Part shown: positions 1 through 8,077 of the stretch, piece after piece | Position numbering within the stretch: the stretch's first letter is position 1 | How the letters are laid out: every line of letters starts with the position of its first letter | DNA from: Candidatus Altarchaeota archaeon | Lineage (GTDB): Archaea > Altiarchaeota > Altiarchaeia > IMC4 > QMZM01 | Direction of reading: 5' to 3' | Assembly: GCA_016931955.1 (NCBI GenBank) | Contig: JAFGDV010000016.1 | Location: 1-41,846 of the forward strand | Length of the DNA stretch: 41,846 bases | Position numbers and translations under genes: made by a program | The notes under the pieces: model-generated | What the model was told of the DNA's origin: nothing | Databases searched by the model: none | Seen by the model: only the letters and a program-made list of their open reading frames with translations

Positions 1-20
1 TGAGCATCATCTAGGGTTTT

Positions 21-60
21 GATGAACCTTTTATGAAAAGGTTCCTACGAGTACGGACGC
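21..60 (+). repeat. Partial hairpin repeat with 19-nt tail (copy 1)
   Basis: A perfect hairpin (arms AACCTTTT and AAAAGGTT, loop ATG, 25-43) runs into the tail TTCCTACGAGTACGGACGC (42-60). The same hairpin-plus-tail recurs at 189-225 with one extra base in the loop region. It belongs to a family of short hairpins found only between genes here. Confidence 0.85.
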
Positions 61-98
61 ATAAGTGTGAGAACCTACGATTCTCCCCCTTTACCAAC

Positions 99-121
99 AT
101 AAGGGCACCTTATGCCCTTAT
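99..121. repeat. Isolated intergenic hairpin
   Basis: Perfect 9-bp inverted repeat: ATAAGGGCA pairs with TGCCCTTAT across the 5-nt loop CCTTA. It lies between the two copies of the 25-60 type repeat, in a 306-base stretch without a gene. Size and style match the neighbouring hairpins, but the stem sequence is different. Confidence 0.75.
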
Positions 122-130
122 CAACCCTAA

Positions 131-225
131 GAATCTGCCTTCGGCAGATTCCCGTTTTCGCCAGCCTTTTCCTAAAAGGCTGTGATGCAACCTTTTATGT
201 AAAAGGTTCCTACGAGTACGGACGC
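131..225 (+). repeat. Three-hairpin composite element, copy 1
   Basis: Three perfect hairpins in a row: GAATCTGCC/GGCAGATTC with loop TTC (131-151), AGCCTTTT/AAAAGGCT with loop CCT (163-181), and AACCTTTTA/TAAAAGGTT with loop TG (189-208). The last two are joined by GTGATGC, and the third carries the TTCCTACGAGTACGGACGC tail (207-225). The same order recurs at 8277-8352. The element ends about 80 bases before tpiA. Confidence 0.85.
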
Positions 226-306
226 GTGTTTATGTTTGTGTTGTAGGAAGTTATACGTATTCTATTCTTAAATTTCTCCTCTCATCTATTAACTAAGGTG
301 ATAATG

Positions 307-972
307 ATGGGTAACGTGATTATTCTGAATTTTAAGACCTATGAGGAGTCAACTGGAGATAAAGGATTAAAGCTGGCTAAGATCTGTGAGGAGGTTGCTG
401 AGGAGACTGGTGCAGAGATTATTGTGGCAGCGCAACTCTCCGACATATACCGAATCAGTCAGGTGGTGAAGATCCCAGTCTACGCGCAACACATAGACAA
501 CATAAAGTATGGGAGTAGCACTGGGCATGTTCTGGCGGAGGCGGCGAAGGCTGCCGGCGCAACCGGTTCATTGATAAATCACTCTGAACTCAGGTTGAAG
601 CTGGCAGACATTGAAGCCAATGTTGAGAAGTTGCTAGGTCTGAGTATGACTTCCGTCGTCTGCACGAACAACGTGAATACGACTAAGGCTGCCGCGGCTT
701 TGAAGCCAGATTATGTGGCGATTGAGCCACCCGAGTTAATAGGTAGCGGTATTTCAGTGTCTAAGGCGCAGCCTGATATCATATCTGGGAGCGTGGAAGC
801 CGCGAAGAAGGTTAATCCCCAAATTAGGGTATTATGCGGTGCGGGGATAAGCACTGGCGAAGACGTCCGGAAGGCTGTAGAACTGGGCGCCTGCGGCGTT
901 CTCCTAGCGTCTGGGGTGATTAAGGCGAAGGATCCCAGAGCGGTGTTGATGGATTTGGTTGAGGGGGTTTAG
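307..972 (+). CDS. tpiA: Triosephosphate isomerase (archaeal type)
   Basis: Interconverts dihydroxyacetone phosphate and glyceraldehyde 3-phosphate in glycolysis and gluconeogenesis, in the cytoplasm. The 221-aa length is the compact archaeal form (about 220-230 aa), shorter than bacterial enzymes (about 250). Visible catalytic residues are Asn8 and Lys10 in NFKTY, His92 in NHSE and Glu140 in EPPELIG; the phosphate-binding GAGIST and LLASGV segments close the barrel. I chose ATG 307 because an AAGGTGAT ribosome-binding stretch ends just before it; GTG 298 and ATG 304 are in frame and possible. A TATA-like TTAAATT lies near 268-274. Its stop overlaps by 4 bases with the convergent COG2433 gene. 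Confidence 0.96.
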   Translation: MGNVIILNFKTYEESTGDKGLKLAKICEEVAEETGAEIIVAAQLSDIYRISQVVKIPVYAQHIDNIKYGSSTGHVLAEAAKAAGATGSLINHSELRLKLADIEANVEKLLGLSMTSVVCTNNVNTTKAAAALKPDYVAIEPPELIGSGISVSKAQPDIISGSVEAAKKVNPQIRVLCGAGISTGEDVRKAVELGACGVLLASGVIKAKDPRAVLMDLVEGV

Positions 973-2024
973 GTTATTCTATGGCTCCTGTAGTCTTCCA
1001 CGATTTTTTCGAGTGAGACTGCCGCCTTGGTCAGCTTGCTGATATCGTCCGCTGAGATGAAGTAGCAGCCGGAAACCTCCCTCAGGTATTCGATGCCTGT
1101 GACAAAGATGTTTCTACTGGCAAGGATACTGTGGTTTGCTTTTTCGGGGGTGAACGCAACCTTCACCTTATCTAGAAGATCAAGGTCCTTCTTCTTCAGC
1201 CTCCTCAAGACGACGGTGTAGCCGTTGTAGACTTCAGGGAATACGCCTATTGGTTTAACTTCGCCCTTAGACAGTTTCTTCCAGAGTCTGCTTAGTTCTT
1301 CCAAGTCCTCTAGACGGTTTCTCATATGTTGGAGAGAGGACTCCATGCTTTTGAGGGAGAAGTCTCTCCTCTTTATCTCATCCTCTCTTCTGAGCTCGAC
1401 CCTGTATGCCCGCTTAGTCGCTGAAATCTTCTTCAGTAGATCCCTGATTTCTCTGTCTCTCTCTTCAAGCTGCTTCCTTAGGGAAAGGTTCTGTTTCTCA
1501 AGTCTGCGGATTTGTTTCTCTTCTTCCGTAGGTTCTCTCTCCTCCCTAAGTGGGGGCTCTATAACAGCTTCTGGTTCCTCCTCTTGGAGCATCTTCTTGG
1601 CTTCGCTGGTTGAGTGACCCTGCAAGACCAGGTGTTTGACGTCGTCTCCAAGATTCATGGAATCGATCTTCTGAAGCCTGTTCTTGAACCGATTGAACGT
1701 GAATAGGGCTGCTGCCAGAGAATCCCTCTGATGGGCGTCGGATGTCTTATGGTTTCGTGTAAGATCGATTTTCTCAGATACGGAGAGTGATTCAGGTGGA
1801 GTATAGACTCTGGCTCCAAGCTGTGCCGCAAGCTTGGAGACGAAACCTGGGGCAGGGTTCACGTCGGTAGCTATCACGGACGACCTGCCTGATTTAACCA
1901 ATCTATGGATTATCTTGTCCATGCTGAGGTCTTTGGAGCTGAATAAGTCAACAGGTTCGCCTCTGAAATTCAACACCGCTACTCCTGTTGTTGTCCCCGG
2001 ATCAACGCCAACAATGAGATACAA
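969..2024 (-). CDS. RuvC/RNase H-like coiled-coil protein (DUF460, COG2433)
   Basis: A 351-aa archaeal conserved protein. Residues 1-110 form an RNase H/RuvC-like fold: Asp8 in VGVDPGTTTG, Asp54 in ATDV and the DAHQRDS segment with Asp96 and Asp101 provide the expected acidic residues. Residues about 160-245 are strongly charged, heptad-like coiled coil, and a C-terminal globular part follows. Members of this family are annotated as possible nucleases; no reaction is settled from the sequence. It starts 11 bases after purF on the same strand, so the two probably share a transcript. The family call is firm and the activity is inference. Confidence 0.9.
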   Translation of the reverse strand: MYLIVGVDPGTTTGVAVLNFRGEPVDLFSSKDLSMDKIIHRLVKSGRSSVIATDVNPAPGFVSKLAAQLGARVYTPPESLSVSEKIDLTRNHKTSDAHQRDSLAAALFTFNRFKNRLQKIDSMNLGDDVKHLVLQGHSTSEAKKMLQEEEPEAVIEPPLREEREPTEEEKQIRRLEKQNLSLRKQLEERDREIRDLLKKISATKRAYRVELRREDEIKRRDFSLKSMESSLQHMRNRLEDLEELSRLWKKLSKGEVKPIGVFPEVYNGYTVVLRRLKKKDLDLLDKVKVAFTPEKANHSILASRNIFVTGIEYLREVSGCYFISADDISKLTKAAVSLEKIVEDYRSHRIT

Positions 2025-2035
2025 TTTAACCAGAT

Positions 2036-3397
2036 TCAGACGTTTAATTTAAGCTGCTCCTCCTTTATGGGATAGGATCCGTTCACGCATGCGAGACATA
2101 GATTCTCTGCAGGCAACCCTATGGCCTCAACCAGGCTGTCTATGGTGTTGTATGCTAGAGAGTCTGCGCCAATCTCTTTCCGGATGTCTTCGACCCCTTT
2201 TTTCTGGGCTATGAATTCCTCAGGTGTCTGCATGTCGATCCCATAATAGCAGGGGTTCTTTACCGGAGGACAGCTGACCCTCACATGGACTTCTGCGGCT
2301 CCGAAATCGCGGAGCAGGTTTATGATCCTCTTAACGGTTGTGCCCCTGACGATGGAGTCGTCCACTAAAACCAGCTTCTTGCCCTTTATTTCGCTCCTGA
2401 TGGGGTTCAGTTTTATTCTGACGCCGACGTCCCTCTCCGCCTGCTTCGGTAGTATGAAGGTTCTGCCAAAGTATCTATTCTTAATCAAGCCTTCACCGTA
2501 TAGGATACCAGAAGCCCTAGAGTAACCGATTGCTGCCGTAATCCCGGAATCTGGGACGGCGACGACCAGGTCGGCTTCGGCTGGAGCCTCCCTGGCAAGT
2601 ATCTCCCCGAGCTTCCTCCGGACCCCATAAACTGACACTCCATCGATGACTGAATCGGGTCGAGCGAAATAAACGTACTCGAACATGCAGTGGCATTTCC
2701 TCTCCTTCCGCGTCCTATAGGATTGGAGGGTGTCGCCTATTACGACGATTTCTCCAGCCCTGACGTCCCTCACCAGCTCGGCATTTACTGCGTCAAGTGC
2801 GCAACTCTCTGATGCGACATAAAAGGAATCATCTAACTTGCCCAGCACAAGGGGCTTGAATGCCCAGGGGTCGCGGACGGCGATGATGTTATCTCCTTTC
2901 AATATGACAAGTGAGTAAGAGCCTTTGAGCTGATTCACGGCCTGCTTCACGCCTTCAATGAAGTCCCCCAACCTGAGATGCTCCTGCGCAATCAGTTGAG
3001 CGATTATTTCCGTGTCTGAGGTGGTTATGAAGACGCTCCCCCTGGACTCCATCTGATGCTTCAGTTCCTCTGTATTCACAAGGTTCCCGTTGTGGGCGAG
3101 GGCGAAGCTGCCTTTGGCGTAGTTTATGACCAACGGCTGAGCGTTTTCTACGTCGGATGATCCGCTGGTGGAGTAGCGGACATGGCCTACGCCGGCGTTG
3201 CCCTCCAAGAAGACCCCCTTAAAGACTTCACAGACGAGGCCTTCGTCTCTGTGAAGGTTTATGCCGCTGTTGTAGGTCGCGATCCCAGCAGCCTCCTGGC
3301 CGCGGTGCTGCATAGAGTAGAGAGCGTAGTATATGGACTCAAAAACAGGTTTATCGGAGCGGACGCCGAAGACTGCACACTTTTCCCTACCAGCCAT
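2036..3397 (-). CDS. purF: Amidophosphoribosyltransferase
   Basis: Catalyses the first step of purine synthesis, PRPP plus glutamine to phosphoribosylamine. The 453-aa protein has an N-terminal Ntn glutaminase domain. The nucleophile should be Cys7 (KCAVFG), exposed by removal of the short propeptide MAGREK. The PRPP-binding loop is VLVDDSIVRGTT. Cysteines in CHCMFEYVYF, NPCYYGIDM and CLACVNG match the [4Fe-4S] ligands of the Bacillus-type enzyme. ATG 3397 is 38 bases from argJ on the other strand. An AT-rich box at 3421-3430 lies 24-33 bases upstream, so the transcript is probably leaderless. With purC elsewhere in the window, de novo purine synthesis seems present. Confidence 0.96.
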   Translation of the reverse strand: MAGREKCAVFGVRSDKPVFESIYYALYSMQHRGQEAAGIATYNSGINLHRDEGLVCEVFKGVFLEGNAGVGHVRYSTSGSSDVENAQPLVINYAKGSFALAHNGNLVNTEELKHQMESRGSVFITTSDTEIIAQLIAQEHLRLGDFIEGVKQAVNQLKGSYSLVILKGDNIIAVRDPWAFKPLVLGKLDDSFYVASESCALDAVNAELVRDVRAGEIVVIGDTLQSYRTRKERKCHCMFEYVYFARPDSVIDGVSVYGVRRKLGEILAREAPAEADLVVAVPDSGITAAIGYSRASGILYGEGLIKNRYFGRTFILPKQAERDVGVRIKLNPIRSEIKGKKLVLVDDSIVRGTTVKRIINLLRDFGAAEVHVRVSCPPVKNPCYYGIDMQTPEEFIAQKKGVEDIRKEIGADSLAYNTIDSLVEAIGLPAENLCLACVNGSYPIKEEQLKLNV

Positions 3398-3420
3398 TAT
3401 GTTATTATTTGAGTTTCAAA

Positions 3421-3430
3421 TTAAATAATT
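3421..3430 (-). promoter_or_regulatory. TATA box of purF
   Basis: On the minus strand this reads AATTATTTAA. Its centre is about 27 bases upstream of the purF ATG at 3397, the spacing expected for a leaderless archaeal promoter. It lies inside the 38-base gap shared with divergent argJ. Confidence 0.55.
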
Positions 3431-3435
3431 AAGTG

Positions 3436-4590
3436 ATGAAAATGGAGCGCTTGGATTCTGGTGTGTGCATAGGAGGCTTCAAGGCTTACGGGGTCAGGGA
3501 AGGCAAATACGGTGTGGCATTCATCGTCTGCGATCAGGTGTGCGATGTGGCTGCCGTTTACACTAAGAGCAGCGTCAAGGGGGCGCATATCCTCGTAGAC
3601 GAAAAGAAACAGAGTAATGGATTGCAGGCAATCATCGTCAATTCCGGTAACGCGAACGCCTACGTCAAAGACGGGGTGCAGGATGCTGAAAGAATGTGCG
3701 AGATAGCAGCCAAAGAGCTGGGCATTAAGGCAGAACACGTCGGCGTGGCGTCCACTGGGATAACCGGAAGAAAACTGGATCTGGAGAAGATTGAAAAACT
3801 AGTTGGGAAAGCAGTATCCAAGCTGACGTATTCCGCTGAAGGAAGCAGAAAAGCAGCTGAAGCCATCATGACGACGGATACGAAAGTGAAGGAATTGTGC
3901 TTCGAACACAATGGCATAAGGGTTGGAAGCATAGCTAAAGGCGCTGGGATGATCGCCCCAGACCTGGCGACGATGCTCTGCTTTCTGACGACCAACGCAG
4001 ACCTGGACAGAGAAGAACTGCAGAAGGCCCTTGAAAGAAGCGTAGAAGACAGCTTCAACATGCTCGTAGTGGACGGAGACATGAGCCCAAACGATACCGT
4101 GCTTTTGATGAGCAACCGGAAGAAAAAATGCAGCCTAGAGGACTTCCAATACATACTGGATCACACAACCAAGGAGATGGCTAAGTTGATGGCATGGGAT
4201 GGGGAAGGGGCGACGAAGTTCCTGGAGGTCGAAGTCAAAGGGGCGAGGAGCAGAGAAGAAGCCAAGGCCGCTGCTAAAGCAGTGACCTCATCCCCTCTGG
4301 TCAAGACTGCATTCTACGGAGAAAACCCGAACTGGGGAAGGATAGTTGCCGCAGTAGGGTCAAGGATCGGATTCAGCCTAGAAAAAATAGACTTGTTCTT
4401 CGAGTCAGGAAAACAGAGGGGGCAAGTTGTTGAAGGAGGTGTGGGTGGAGACCTGGAGAAGGCTGCTGAAATCCTGAAAAACAAGGAGATAAAGGTGATA
4501 ATAGATTTGAACGAGGGCGACTGGAAAGCGACAGCTTGGGGCTGCGATCTAACTGAAGACTATGTGAAAATAAACGCGAGGTATAACTGA
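3436..4590 (+). CDS. argJ: Glutamate N-acetyltransferase / ornithine acetyltransferase
   Basis: Transfers the acetyl group from N-acetylornithine to glutamate in the cyclic arginine pathway. The 384-aa precursor has the autocleavage site in KGAGMIAPDLATML; cleavage before Thr179 releases the beta chain with Thr as nucleophile. NSGNANA and the C-terminal GENPNWGRI are further family signatures. Whether it is mono- or bifunctional (also using acetyl-CoA) cannot be read from the sequence. ATG 3436 or 3442 could be the start; GTG 3433 is also in frame. The rhomboid gene begins two bases after its stop. No other arginine genes are in the window except the carB half. Confidence 0.95.
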   Translation: MKMERLDSGVCIGGFKAYGVREGKYGVAFIVCDQVCDVAAVYTKSSVKGAHILVDEKKQSNGLQAIIVNSGNANAYVKDGVQDAERMCEIAAKELGIKAEHVGVASTGITGRKLDLEKIEKLVGKAVSKLTYSAEGSRKAAEAIMTTDTKVKELCFEHNGIRVGSIAKGAGMIAPDLATMLCFLTTNADLDREELQKALERSVEDSFNMLVVDGDMSPNDTVLLMSNRKKKCSLEDFQYILDHTTKEMAKLMAWDGEGATKFLEVEVKGARSREEAKAAAKAVTSSPLVKTAFYGENPNWGRIVAAVGSRIGFSLEKIDLFFESGKQRGQVVEGGVGGDLEKAAEILKNKEIKVIIDLNEGDWKATAWGCDLTEDYVKINARYN

Positions 4591-4591
4591 T

Positions 4592-5206
4592 ATGAGGATA
4601 CTGGGACAACACATCAGGTTCATTGATCTAATGATCATCGTAAACGTCTTCGTCTACATCATGGGGCTGGGAACATACAGTATCCCAGACAACTTCGGAT
4701 TGTGGCCAGCCATGGTATTCACAGAGCCCTGGCGGATGATAACAAGCATGTTCATACACGGAAGCTTCGGTCATCTCCTGATGAATATGCTAGCACTCTA
4801 CTTCTTCGGGATGTGGATGGAAAGGATAGTAAGCGAGAGAGAGGTGATAAATATCTACTTCATAGGAGGCATCGCAGGTTCACTCTTTTATGTCTTTTTC
4901 GCCTTTTTAACACCTTTCGCATCGATAGACACCATAGCCGTAGGTGCCTCAGGCGCCCTCTTCGCTGTAGGCGGGGCTCTGGCAGTCATGAAACCCAACA
5001 TACGGGTTCTTATATTCCCCTTCCCCGTACCATTACCCCTCTGGCAGGCAGAGATTGTGATATTCTTCCTCGTGTCGTTCTTCCCAAACGTTGCATGGGA
5101 GGGTCACCTAGGCGGATTGATCGCTGGTGCGATCTTGGGCTACTACTACAAGAAAAAAGTGATAAGGGTCCCGGAGATAGTGTACTTCACGACGAGACAC
5201 TATTAG
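4592..5206 (+). CDS. Rhomboid-family intramembrane serine protease
   Basis: A 204-aa membrane protein with about six hydrophobic segments. The catalytic pair is visible: Ser120 in GASGAL and His172 in GHLGGL. The HGSFGHLLMNM segment (57-67), with an Asn for the oxyanion site, and the WMER-like loop are typical. It should cleave within transmembrane helices of other membrane proteins; the substrate is unknown. The ATG follows the argJ stop almost directly, so it may be cotranscribed without a functional link. It converges on the carB half gene, with adjacent ends. Confidence 0.94.
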   Translation: MRILGQHIRFIDLMIIVNVFVYIMGLGTYSIPDNFGLWPAMVFTEPWRMITSMFIHGSFGHLLMNMLALYFFGMWMERIVSEREVINIYFIGGIAGSLFYVFFAFLTPFASIDTIAVGASGALFAVGGALAVMKPNIRVLIFPFPVPLPLWQAEIVIFFLVSFFPNVAWEGHLGGLIAGAILGYYYKKKVIRVPEIVYFTTRHY

Positions 5207-6982
5207 TCAGCTATTGAAGTACTCATTCCATGACCTGACCTGGACCTCCCTGTTCTTGACCTGTTCTACGGCGTTCGCCGCCGCTGACGCGCTAGCTAAA
5301 GTCGTTATGTAGGGAACGTTCAACTCAACAGCACTGCACCTTATCATGTATCCATCCCTCCTCTGCTTTCTACCAGCAGTCGGTGTATTGATTATCAAGC
5401 TGATGTGTTTATCCCGCATCAGGTCAAGAACATTCGGCCTACCCTCACTTATCTTAAGGATCTTCCTGTTCTTGACGCCGTTCTCAGCCAAGTAGTCGGC
5501 TGTGCCGGCAGTCGAGATGACCTCGAAACCAAGCTCTGAGAACTTTCTCGCGATCTTCAGGATCCCTGGTTTATCCTTCTTCCTGACGCTTATGAAGACT
5601 GTGCCACTTAGTGGCAGCTCATTTCCTGCAGCTAACTGGGCCTTATAATAGGCCATCGCGAAGTCACGGTCTATGCCCATAACCTCCCCAGTAGACTTCA
5701 TCTCAGGCGATAAGACCGGATCCACACCAGGAAGCTTAATGAACGGAAAAACCACTTCCTTAACAGCCACATGCTTTATCTTCTTCATCGGCTCCATGTC
5801 TTGGACGATGTCCTTTATCTTCATCCCAACCATGATCTTGGCCGCGATCTTCGCCAGGGATATGCCAACCGCCTTGCTCACGAAGGGAACAGTTCTGGAA
5901 GCCCGCGGATTAGCCTCAAGCGTGTACACCACACCATCCTTGATAGCGTACTGTATGTTAATCAAGCCCCTCGTATTTAATGCAATAGCAAGCTTCTTTG
6001 TATACTCTATAACCCTGTTCACGATCTCCTCCTTAAGGGTCTGTGGGGGAACAACGCAGGCTGAATCCCCTGAATGAATCCCCGCTTCTTCGATGTGCTC
6101 CATGATCGCCCCTATCAAGACAGTCTCTCCATCGCAGACAGCGTCGACGTCAAGCTCTATCGCATCCTGCAGGAACTTGTCAATGAGGATCGGGTGCTTC
6201 GGCGAAACCTTGACCGCCTCCTTCACATATTCTTCAAGCTCTATTTCGTCGTGGACTATCTCCATGGCCCTTCCACCAAGAACGTAACTAGGCCGAATGA
6301 GAACTGGGTAGCCGATTTTCGCGGCAATATCCTTCGCCTCCTTGAAGCTGCGACCCGTACCCCATTCAGCAGAAGGCATACCCAATTTAGCTAGGATTTT
6401 CCCGAAGAGGTCTCGGTTCTCTGCTAAGTCGATGTCCTCGGGCCTTGTACCCAAGATGTTCACCCCGTGCTCTTTCAGGAGCATTGCGAGGTTTATGGCA
6501 GTCTGGCCACCGAACTGAACCATCACACCCAACAGGTTCCTTGACTCCTCCTCCACGACATTCAACACGTCCTCGAGCGTCAGGGGTTCGAAGTATAGCT
6601 TATCCGATATGTCAAAATCGGTTGAGACCGTCTCCGGGTTGTTGTTTATCACTATGGTTTCAAACCCAGTCTCCCTCAAAGCGAACACTGCCTGAACCGT
6701 GCAGCAGTCGAATTCAATGCCCTGCCCTATCCGAATAGGTCCTGCGCCAAGGATTATGACCTTCTCCCTGTCAGATACCTCGACTTCATCCTCTTCCTCA
6801 TATGTCGAGTAATAGTATGGCGTCTCTGCATCGAATTCCGCAGCACAGGTGTCGACCATCTTGTAGGTGGGTTTTATCCCTGCTTTCTTCCTTGACTCTC
6901 TGACCTTGTCTTCATCCCCCAATTGCTTGTCGAGGAAACCCATCTGCTTCATTTCCCTGATCTTATCCTTATCCTCTTTCAT
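5207..6982 (-). CDS. carB: Carbamoyl-phosphate synthase large subunit, C-terminal half
   Basis: 591 aa, compared with about 1070 for full CarB. It holds the second synthetase half: a short oligomerisation region, a pre-ATP-grasp segment (VIILGAGPIRIGQGIEFD), the ATP-grasp domain (about 195-400, with LEANPRASRTVPF) and the C-terminal MGS-like allosteric domain (from about residue 465, GTVFISVRKKDK). The N-terminal half is not next to it: a divergent prenyltransferase gene lies upstream. Split carB genes are known in Methanocaldococcus jannaschii and other archaea, so this is more likely a natural split than a broken gene. The missing half and carA should lie elsewhere. It feeds arginine and pyrimidine synthesis. 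Confidence 0.93.
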   Translation of the reverse strand: MKEDKDKIREMKQMGFLDKQLGDEDKVRESRKKAGIKPTYKMVDTCAAEFDAETPYYYSTYEEEDEVEVSDREKVIILGAGPIRIGQGIEFDCCTVQAVFALRETGFETIVINNNPETVSTDFDISDKLYFEPLTLEDVLNVVEEESRNLLGVMVQFGGQTAINLAMLLKEHGVNILGTRPEDIDLAENRDLFGKILAKLGMPSAEWGTGRSFKEAKDIAAKIGYPVLIRPSYVLGGRAMEIVHDEIELEEYVKEAVKVSPKHPILIDKFLQDAIELDVDAVCDGETVLIGAIMEHIEEAGIHSGDSACVVPPQTLKEEIVNRVIEYTKKLAIALNTRGLINIQYAIKDGVVYTLEANPRASRTVPFVSKAVGISLAKIAAKIMVGMKIKDIVQDMEPMKKIKHVAVKEVVFPFIKLPGVDPVLSPEMKSTGEVMGIDRDFAMAYYKAQLAAGNELPLSGTVFISVRKKDKPGILKIARKFSELGFEVISTAGTADYLAENGVKNRKILKISEGRPNVLDLMRDKHISLIINTPTAGRKQRRDGYMIRCSAVELNVPYITTLASASAAANAVEQVKNREVQVRSWNEYFNS

Positions 6983-6985
6983 CAG

Positions 6986-6992
6986 TATATAT
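6986..6992 (+). promoter_or_regulatory. TATA-like box before the prenyltransferase gene
   Basis: TATATAT about 31-37 bases upstream of ATG 7023. On the other strand, an AATATATT stretch (7008-7015) sits about 27 bases upstream of the carB start at 6982. The short region probably holds a divergent promoter pair. Confidence 0.45.
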
Positions 6993-7022
6993 CTTTAGAT
7001 GTGTTCAATATATTTTGAGTAT

Positions 7023-7919
7023 ATGATGGACTTCAAGAAAACCAAGGAAAACGTGATGCTCTTCTGGGAGCTGCTGAGGATGAGGAACGGGTTAATAGCA
7101 TTCTTCGGCGTATTGGTTGGAGCCTCATTCATCTACACCGAAGGCACACCAATACATTGGGCTTCCGTTTTCATAGCAGGTTTCTCTGCCTTCCTGATAA
7201 CTGGCGCAGGAAACGCATTAAACGACTACTGTGATTCAGAGATAGACAGGATAAACAAACCGAATAGGCCCATACCCTCCGGCAGAATATCCCGCAGCGA
7301 TACACTGATGCTCTCAACAGTCTTATTCCTCTTAGGCCTTGGTTTCTCCAAGTCGATCAACGACCTCTGTCTAATGATAGCATTCCTGAACTCCATCATC
7401 CTAGTAGTCTATGGAATCTACTCAAAGAAGATGCTCTTAGTGTCAAATCTAGGGATAAGCTTCCTCGTATCCTCTCTGTTCGTGTTCGGCGTTGCGGCAA
7501 CAGTCCAAGAGGGGGAGAACATACTACAGAAATTTGGGGTTGAAGGAATAAGCCTCATCACAATCATAACAGCATGTGCCTTCCTCATAACCATGGCAAG
7601 GGAGGTAATAAAAGACATCGAGGATATAAAAGGGGACAAAGAAAAATACGCAGTAACCCTACCAATAAGCATAGGAGAAACCAGAACAAAAAAAATCGCC
7701 TCAGCTTTTACATTAATTGCGATACTATTAAGCCTACTACCATTTATCATACGAGTCGGGGCCTTCAACCTCTACGTCTACGGCTTCATCCTGTTAATCG
7801 CTGACCTGATATTCATCATCTCGCTCACCATGCACCCCTCCCTAAGCCAGAGGATGATGGTATTAGGCATGGGCTTCGCGCTATCCGCCTTCTTCCTAGC
7901 CAACATCTTAGCCCTATAG
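7023..7919 (+). CDS. UbiA-family prenyltransferase, probable digeranylgeranylglyceryl-phosphate synthase
   Basis: Probably adds the second geranylgeranyl chain to geranylgeranylglyceryl phosphate in archaeal membrane lipid synthesis. The 298-aa protein has about eight to nine membrane helices. The first Asp-rich motif is NALNDYCDSEIDRINKPNRP (64-83), followed by the PSGRIS signature; the second is REVIKDIEDIKGDKE. Both bind the Mg-diphosphate of the prenyl donor. ATG 7023 and 7026 are both good starts; ATG 6999 would add a segment overlapping the promoter. Other UbiA enzymes (quinone or heme pathways) share these motifs, but the PNRPIPSG form is usual in the archaeal lipid enzyme. Confidence 0.88.
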   Translation: MMDFKKTKENVMLFWELLRMRNGLIAFFGVLVGASFIYTEGTPIHWASVFIAGFSAFLITGAGNALNDYCDSEIDRINKPNRPIPSGRISRSDTLMLSTVLFLLGLGFSKSINDLCLMIAFLNSIILVVYGIYSKKMLLVSNLGISFLVSSLFVFGVAATVQEGENILQKFGVEGISLITIITACAFLITMAREVIKDIEDIKGDKEKYAVTLPISIGETRTKKIASAFTLIAILLSLLPFIIRVGAFNLYVYGFILLIADLIFIISLTMHPSLSQRMMVLGMGFALSAFFLANILAL

Positions 7920-7967
7920 TAGCACCAAATTTAATGAAGACATTCTAAATTATAACTCAACTAAAAC

Positions 7968-8048
7968 GCCCTCGTAGCTCAGGCACCCTTTTCTTTACGA
8001 AAGAAAAGCGTGCACGGAAAAGAAAAAGTTGGTATCCTAATGCCGACT
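7968..8048 (+). pseudogene. Fragment of a tRNA-Thr 5' end joined to two hairpins
   Basis: Bases 7968-7982 (GCCCTCGTAGCTCAG) are identical to the first 15 bases of the complete tRNA 110 bases downstream. The D arm is not completed. A hairpin follows (CTTTTCTTT/AAAGAAAAG, loop ACG, 7988-8008, with outer GCAC/GTGC pairs at 7983-7986 and 8010-8013). A second, wobble-containing hairpin follows (AGTTGGTAT/ATGCCGACT, 8027-8048). No T arm or 3' acceptor half is present, so it cannot make a normal tRNA. Confidence 0.7.
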
Positions 8049-8077
8049 AAAAAAGACAAAAACAAAAATTTATACAT

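Noticed and set aside
1-306. CRISPR array
   Set aside because: The hairpins are palindromes with different stems and irregular spacing. There are no constant repeats with unique spacers and no cas genes in the window.
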